This document shows positions 60,512 through 64,000 of a stretch of 64,000 bases of DNA, piece by piece; the stretch's first letter is position 1; each line of letters starts with the position of its first letter. Origin of the DNA: Paenibacillus melissococcoides (GTDB lineage: Bacteria > Bacillota > Bacilli > Paenibacillales > Paenibacillaceae); the NCBI GenBank assembly GCA_944800085.1, contig CALYLO010000009.1, positions 341,388-405,387 of the forward strand. Reading direction: 5' to 3'. The notes under the pieces are model-generated. The model saw only the letters and a program-made list of their open reading frames with translations. It made no database searches and was not told the DNA's origin. Both the position numbers and the translations under genes were made by a program.

Positions 60512-61717
60512 ATGGACGAAAAAGAACGCGAGTTACGCCAGAAACTGGCGGCAAAGTTGGATGAAGCCCGCAACCTGACGAATGGCGGGAAGTTGGAGGA
60601 AGCCCGGGCTGCTGCGGATGCCGCCAAAGAACTACGAAAGCAAATTGACCTACATGAAGAGTTGCGAGCAACAGACACCGGCGGAAAAACTACACCTATC
60701 GATGAACCAAAAGCCGATGATGAGCGATCTTTCGATATTAAAAAAGAGTATCGCAGCGCATTCCAGAAGTACATCAAGTACGGGAAAGACGCAGAGCTGA
60801 CGGATGATGAACAACGAGCGCTGAAGGAAATGAAAACTCAAGCTCGCTCGATGTCGGAAGGTGAGAAGGCAAGTGGGGGCATTCTCGTACCGGAAGATAT
60901 TTCGTTCGATATTATCAAGCAGAAAAAGACGAAGCGATCCGTTCGTAATCTAGTTGGAGTCAAGACAGTGGGCACTCTTTCGGGTAGCCGGCCGAAGCGT
61001 CGCGGCACAGACATGCGTATGAAGAAGGTTGGAGAAAAGACCAAAATTGACGAAATGGACACGCCGCAATACAGTGAGATTAACTATAAGGTTCGTAAGT
61101 ATGCCGGTATTTTTGAGGTGACGAACGAACTTATGGCCGATAGTGCTGTAAGCATTGATGAGGAGTTGCGGGACTGGTACAGCGAGATTTCACTTAACAC
61201 CGAAAACGCCGAAGTTTTCTACGGCCCAGGCGGTGAGGACGACTGCGAAGGCATCTTCACTTCGACGCAATATCGTACACTGAAATGCCCTGCAGAGGTT
61301 GACGTGAAAACACTCCGCAAGCTTAAAAACATGGTCGATGCTTCGTATCGTGCAGGTGCTAAGTTTGTAATGAACACGTCGGCCACCGAGACGCTTGCAG
61401 ACATTAAGTATTCGGATGGTAAAAGTGTCCTTGTGCCTGATCCAACGAAGGCGGATGTATTTACGCTGTTCGGCTTCCAGGTTGAGATCTTTGACGACAT
61501 CAAGAATGAAAACGGAAAGACAAAGATTGCATTCGGCAATTTCGAGGTCGGCTACTATTTCTTCGATAGAAAGTCGTTAGAAGCTAAGACGACGGACGTG
61601 GGCGGCGATGCATTTGAAAATGACACAACACTTACCCGCGTGATTCAGCGATTCGACGGAAAGCCGGCAAACGAGGATGCAATTGTTATCTTGACCGATG
61701 TACCAGTCAGCGAATAA
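60512..61717 (+). CDS. Major capsid protein, HK97 fold
   Basis: 401 aa; GAGGAATTGAA upstream. A coiled-coil delta/scaffold domain at 1-105 (KLDEARNLTNGGKLEEARAA) precedes the mature start expected near EMKTQARSMSEGEKASGGIL. The HK97 core follows (GGILVPEDISFDIIKQKKTK, KYAGIFEVTNELMADSAVSI, VGYYFFDRKSLEAKTTDVGG). Forms the icosahedral head after protease cleavage. Confidence 0.95.
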   Translation: MDEKERELRQKLAAKLDEARNLTNGGKLEEARAAADAAKELRKQIDLHEELRATDTGGKTTPIDEPKADDERSFDIKKEYRSAFQKYIKYGKDAELTDDEQRALKEMKTQARSMSEGEKASGGILVPEDISFDIIKQKKTKRSVRNLVGVKTVGTLSGSRPKRRGTDMRMKKVGEKTKIDEMDTPQYSEINYKVRKYAGIFEVTNELMADSAVSIDEELRDWYSEISLNTENAEVFYGPGGEDDCEGIFTSTQYRTLKCPAEVDVKTLRKLKNMVDASYRAGAKFVMNTSATETLADIKYSDGKSVLVPDPTKADVFTLFGFQVEIFDDIKNENGKTKIAFGNFEVGYYFFDRKSLEAKTTDVGGDAFENDTTLTRVIQRFDGKPANEDAIVILTDVPVSE

Positions 61718-61757
61718 ATAAGGGGAGGGCTTGCCCTCCCGGAAAGGGGCAATCATC

Positions 61758-61934
61758 ATGGGGTACATGACCAAAAACTATTCAACCGGCGATATTTTAT
61801 ATATAGGCGGGGAACTGGCGATAACCAAGGACGGCAAGATAACTAAAGATGGAAAGGCTATTGAATTGGTTGATAAATCCTATGTGGATCAGGAAATCAA
61901 AAAGCTTAGGGAAGAGCTTGGCAAAGGGGGATAA
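61758..61934 (+). CDS. Small phage head-region protein, 58 aa
   Basis: MGYMTKNYSTGDILYIGGEL; repeat-like KDGKITKDGK and a C-terminal helix. Similar short proteins sit after capsid genes as head decoration or fibre subunits; unproven here. Confidence 0.6.
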   Translation: MGYMTKNYSTGDILYIGGELAITKDGKITKDGKAIELVDKSYVDQEIKKLREELGKGG

Positions 61935-61937
61935 GCC

Positions 61938-62498
61938 ATGCTTTGCACCTTGGAACGATTTAAGAGCCATATGGGCGATGTAGCCAATGACGATGAATTG
62001 CTATTATATTTGATGGTCGCCAGTCAAGGCATAGAAAATTACTGCCGGCGCTCCTTTCGTAAACAGGCCTACACGGAGATCCTGAGTGGGTATGACAGTT
62101 CCCCGTATATCAATTTGCGAAACTATCCCATTCACAAGGTGGAGTCCATAACCTCTCGCGGCGGTGATATTACCGATTACGAAAGTGTCGGTGATGGAAG
62201 GTTGTATCGGTCATATGGATGGCCTAGCGGCGAGCACAATCTGTCCGTTACCTATATTGGTGGGTATGTATTGCCTGGAGATGCTAAGGAAGAGGAACCG
62301 CGAACATTGCCTGAAACGTTGGAGCTTGCTTGTATGATGTATGCTCAGTCGCTTCATGAACGTCAATTCATCCCGGTCGGTATCCAGAAAGAGCAGTTAG
62401 GGGAAATGTCCGTTACCTATGCTCAACAACAGACGGAAAAGGACATGCCGCCTGTAGTAACTGCGCTTATCTCCCCATATGTTGGGCGGTGGTACTGA
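61938..62498 (+). CDS. Head-tail connector protein (gp6-like)
   Basis: 186 aa. N-terminal LERFKSHMGDVANDDELLLY and IENYCRRSFRKQAYTEILSG are typical of HK97 gp6/YqbG-like adaptors that stack below the portal. Its stop overlaps the next ATG. Confidence 0.8.
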   Translation: MLCTLERFKSHMGDVANDDELLLYLMVASQGIENYCRRSFRKQAYTEILSGYDSSPYINLRNYPIHKVESITSRGGDITDYESVGDGRLYRSYGWPSGEHNLSVTYIGGYVLPGDAKEEEPRTLPETLELACMMYAQSLHERQFIPVGIQKEQLGEMSVTYAQQQTEKDMPPVVTALISPYVGRWY

Positions 62499-63013
62499 TG
62501 CGAATCCGACTCAAGGTAAAAGAGGACAAGAAGCAATTTCGAAAGCATAAGCAGCAAGCGGAAAGACTCTCGCGATCCCGTGCCGAGGTTGGTTGGATAG
62601 GCGACCGCGAACAGGTGCTCAAGGCGATATTTAACGAGTACGGCGCTAACATACCGGTAACCGACAAAATGAGAAAAAAACTACTTACCATGGGTGTTCA
62701 TCTACGCGATGACACCCATTTCATTTCTATTCCTGAGCGGCCGTTTTTACGTGCGGGATATGACGCATACGAAGGGGCGCTTGCGAGGCTTATGCAGTCT
62801 CTTGTCGGGCAAGCTTTGGCCGGCACAATCACGCCAGAGCGGGCTTTGGAGCGGGCAGCAAAGGAACTCAAAAAGCACATTCAGGCGCACATTGAAAAAG
62901 GATCCTTCGTGCCCAATTCGGAGTTAACGCAAAAGCTGAAGGGCGGGAATCATCCTCTGATAGACGAAAAGAAGCTGATGGACACGTTGGAATACGAGGT
63001 GCATATGCAATGA
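62498..63013 (+). CDS. Phage head-closure/minor virion protein
   Basis: 171 aa. Basic N-terminus (LKVKEDKKQFRKHKQQAERL), then AIFNEYGANIPVT and FISIPERPFLRAGYDAYEGA, the pattern of HK97 gp10-like and Mu-type virion proteins. Coupled to both neighbours. Confidence 0.7.
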   Translation: MRIRLKVKEDKKQFRKHKQQAERLSRSRAEVGWIGDREQVLKAIFNEYGANIPVTDKMRKKLLTMGVHLRDDTHFISIPERPFLRAGYDAYEGALARLMQSLVGQALAGTITPERALERAAKELKKHIQAHIEKGSFVPNSELTQKLKGGNHPLIDEKKLMDTLEYEVHMQ

Positions 63014-63375
63014 ATCCAAGGCAGTTTGAAGGGCTGTTACGTCGCTTTTCGAAGCCTTTTCAGGTGATTGTGAAGACGGAGTGGCACTTGGATCAATCCA
63101 CGGGGGATTGGATTCCCGGCGGTGAGTCGGAAACGGTCACGGACTACGGGGCAATTGTGGCCCTTCCGCAACGCACCGTGATCCAATCAGGGGGCATGTA
63201 CACCGAAGAGGATAGACACCTGTATACGAAGCGCGAGCTCCCCTTACAAACGGAGGTGCTACATGGAGGGCTCAAGTACAAAGTGCATGATAAAAACGAT
63301 TACGCCGAGTATACGGCGATCAATCGTTACGTGCTGAAGCGGGTGAGTTTATTTGATAGACCATCAACAGATTAA
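63010..63375 (+). CDS. Phage virion protein of unknown function, 121 aa
   Basis: ATGA-coupled. Beta-rich text (PFQVIVKTEWHLDQSTGDWI, TVIQSGGMYTEEDRHLYTKR) at the position of a head-tail stopper/closure protein. Confidence 0.65.
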   Translation: MNPRQFEGLLRRFSKPFQVIVKTEWHLDQSTGDWIPGGESETVTDYGAIVALPQRTVIQSGGMYTEEDRHLYTKRELPLQTEVLHGGLKYKVHDKNDYAEYTAINRYVLKRVSLFDRPSTD

Positions 63376-63847
63376 AACCGCCTTCGTGGGGCCGCTGCGT
63401 AACTATCTTGGGGTGACGGTTCAAATGCAGGATCAGGCGGTGCCGCAACCTCCATACCCATTCATCGGATTCACTTTCGTTGCGCCATACGTTGATCAGT
63501 CGCCATATGGTGTTCATTCAATCCGCGAGGATAGGCACAGGATCGAAAAACTGGCTAGGGTAACCATCTCCATTACCTGCTATGCAAAGTCGAGTCAAGA
63601 CGGTTACCGGATATCAGGACAGGCTCGGGACTGGTTTCAGGGTATCGGGCGCAACCTGCTAAAGGATGCAGGCATTGTCGTCGTCAAGTTGGAAGCAACG
63701 ACAGCGCGTGACACGCTGCTTACTTATGATTACGAGCGCAGGATAGGCTTCGATGTGCATCTGCGAATGGTGGATGTAATCGAATATGACGAAGACATGA
63801 TCGAAAAAATCAAAATGAAGTCCAGCGGTATGATGTCAAGTCCCTGA
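63353..63847 (+). CDS. Phage neck/tail terminator-like protein
   Basis: 164 aa from TTG 63353, overlapping the previous gene by 23 bases. QQIKTAFVGPLRNYLGVTVQ, VTISITCYAKSSQDGYRISG and YERRIGFDVHLRMVDVIEYD resemble the tail-terminator family (gp12-like/LIC_12616). The next gene would be tail sheath or tube, beyond the window. Bases 63848-64000 hold no gene I can support. Confidence 0.7.
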   Translation: MIDHQQIKTAFVGPLRNYLGVTVQMQDQAVPQPPYPFIGFTFVAPYVDQSPYGVHSIREDRHRIEKLARVTISITCYAKSSQDGYRISGQARDWFQGIGRNLLKDAGIVVVKLEATTARDTLLTYDYERRIGFDVHLRMVDVIEYDEDMIEKIKMKSSGMMSSP

Positions 63848-64000
63848 TTGATGAGAATTGGAAAATTTCCTTGGCGTGCAGCAGGATCAATCCCAAAAAA
63901 GGCATCACCAAACTAGACCCAGTCGAAAATTAAGTAAAATACCATAATTTAACTGGGAATTAGAGAAGAAATTCATGAGCCAAGGCATTATTGCTCTGTC

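Noticed and set aside
63848-64000. Possible insertion-sequence or tail-gene start at the right edge
   Set aside because: Only short frames with stops; too little sequence to identify a gene.

Overview
The window looks like the chromosome of a spore-forming, moderately high-GC Firmicute, most probably Paenibacillus or a close relative. The reasons are strong AGGAGG ribosome sites with frequent GTG/TTG starts, a cortex-morphogenesis gene (cmpA), an LplB/YtcP/LipO-type sugar ABC triad beside a two-transmembrane AraC regulator (very common in Paenibacillus), and Bacillus-type Fur, CcpA and PfeT systems. The genus is inferred; no 16S gene is present.

Region 1 (1-4600): 3' part of tex, cmpA (39 aa), a small unknown gene divergent from sprT, a stand-alone uroporphyrinogen-III synthase homologue, and tRNA-Asn/tRNA-Ser. 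Region 2 (4640-12540): a carbohydrate module with an AraC regulator preceded by a cre box, two permeases, a solute-binding lipoprotein and a GH29 alpha-L-fucosidase. Paired direct repeats in front of the permease promoter are a likely regulator site. Region 3 (12780-18540): mgtE, tRNA-Glu/Lys/Leu, map, and arginine catabolism (rocF-rocD, with a cre box in the rocF leader).

Region 4 (18970-22150) is degraded and repetitive: the 5' part of a deoxyribonucleotidase, the 3' part of a metallophosphoesterase and the 3' part of a MATE transporter lie end to end. A second identical tRNA-Leu, a PepSY protein, a 12-bp minisatellite and a 49-bp tandem repeat follow. Region 5 (22190-28080) is a Fur-boxed catecholate siderophore uptake locus (Btr-like regulator, feuABC, BesA-like esterase) without its own ATPase. 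Region 6 (28090-40460) holds a GNAT protein, an MFS transporter, a PadR/HAAS-DUF4097 envelope-sensing operon, a P1B-4 iron-efflux ATPase with a PerR/Fur-like box, a CPA antiporter, a chemoreceptor and a MinD/CpaE-like ATPase whose 3' end seems altered by prophage insertion.

Region 7 (about 40380 to the right edge) is a prophage: integrase and CI-like repressor leftward, Cro/excisionase/antirepressor rightward across a switch region with five TGACGTRWAT repeats. It continues with a tightly overlapped early operon (RecE-like nuclease, LexA-like HTH, replication initiator, helicase loader, RecU, many small zinc-ribbon proteins), a late regulator, terminase, portal, protease, capsid and connector genes. 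Frameshifts cluster between 52.4 and 58.7 kb (a zinc-ribbon gene, ArpU, HicA, HicB, HNH, TerL, portal), so the prophage is probably defective. Between the broken ArpU gene and the next gene lies a roughly 370-base non-coding stretch full of strong hairpins, preceded by four helically phased TTGCAG repeats; it is the best candidate here for an undescribed element.
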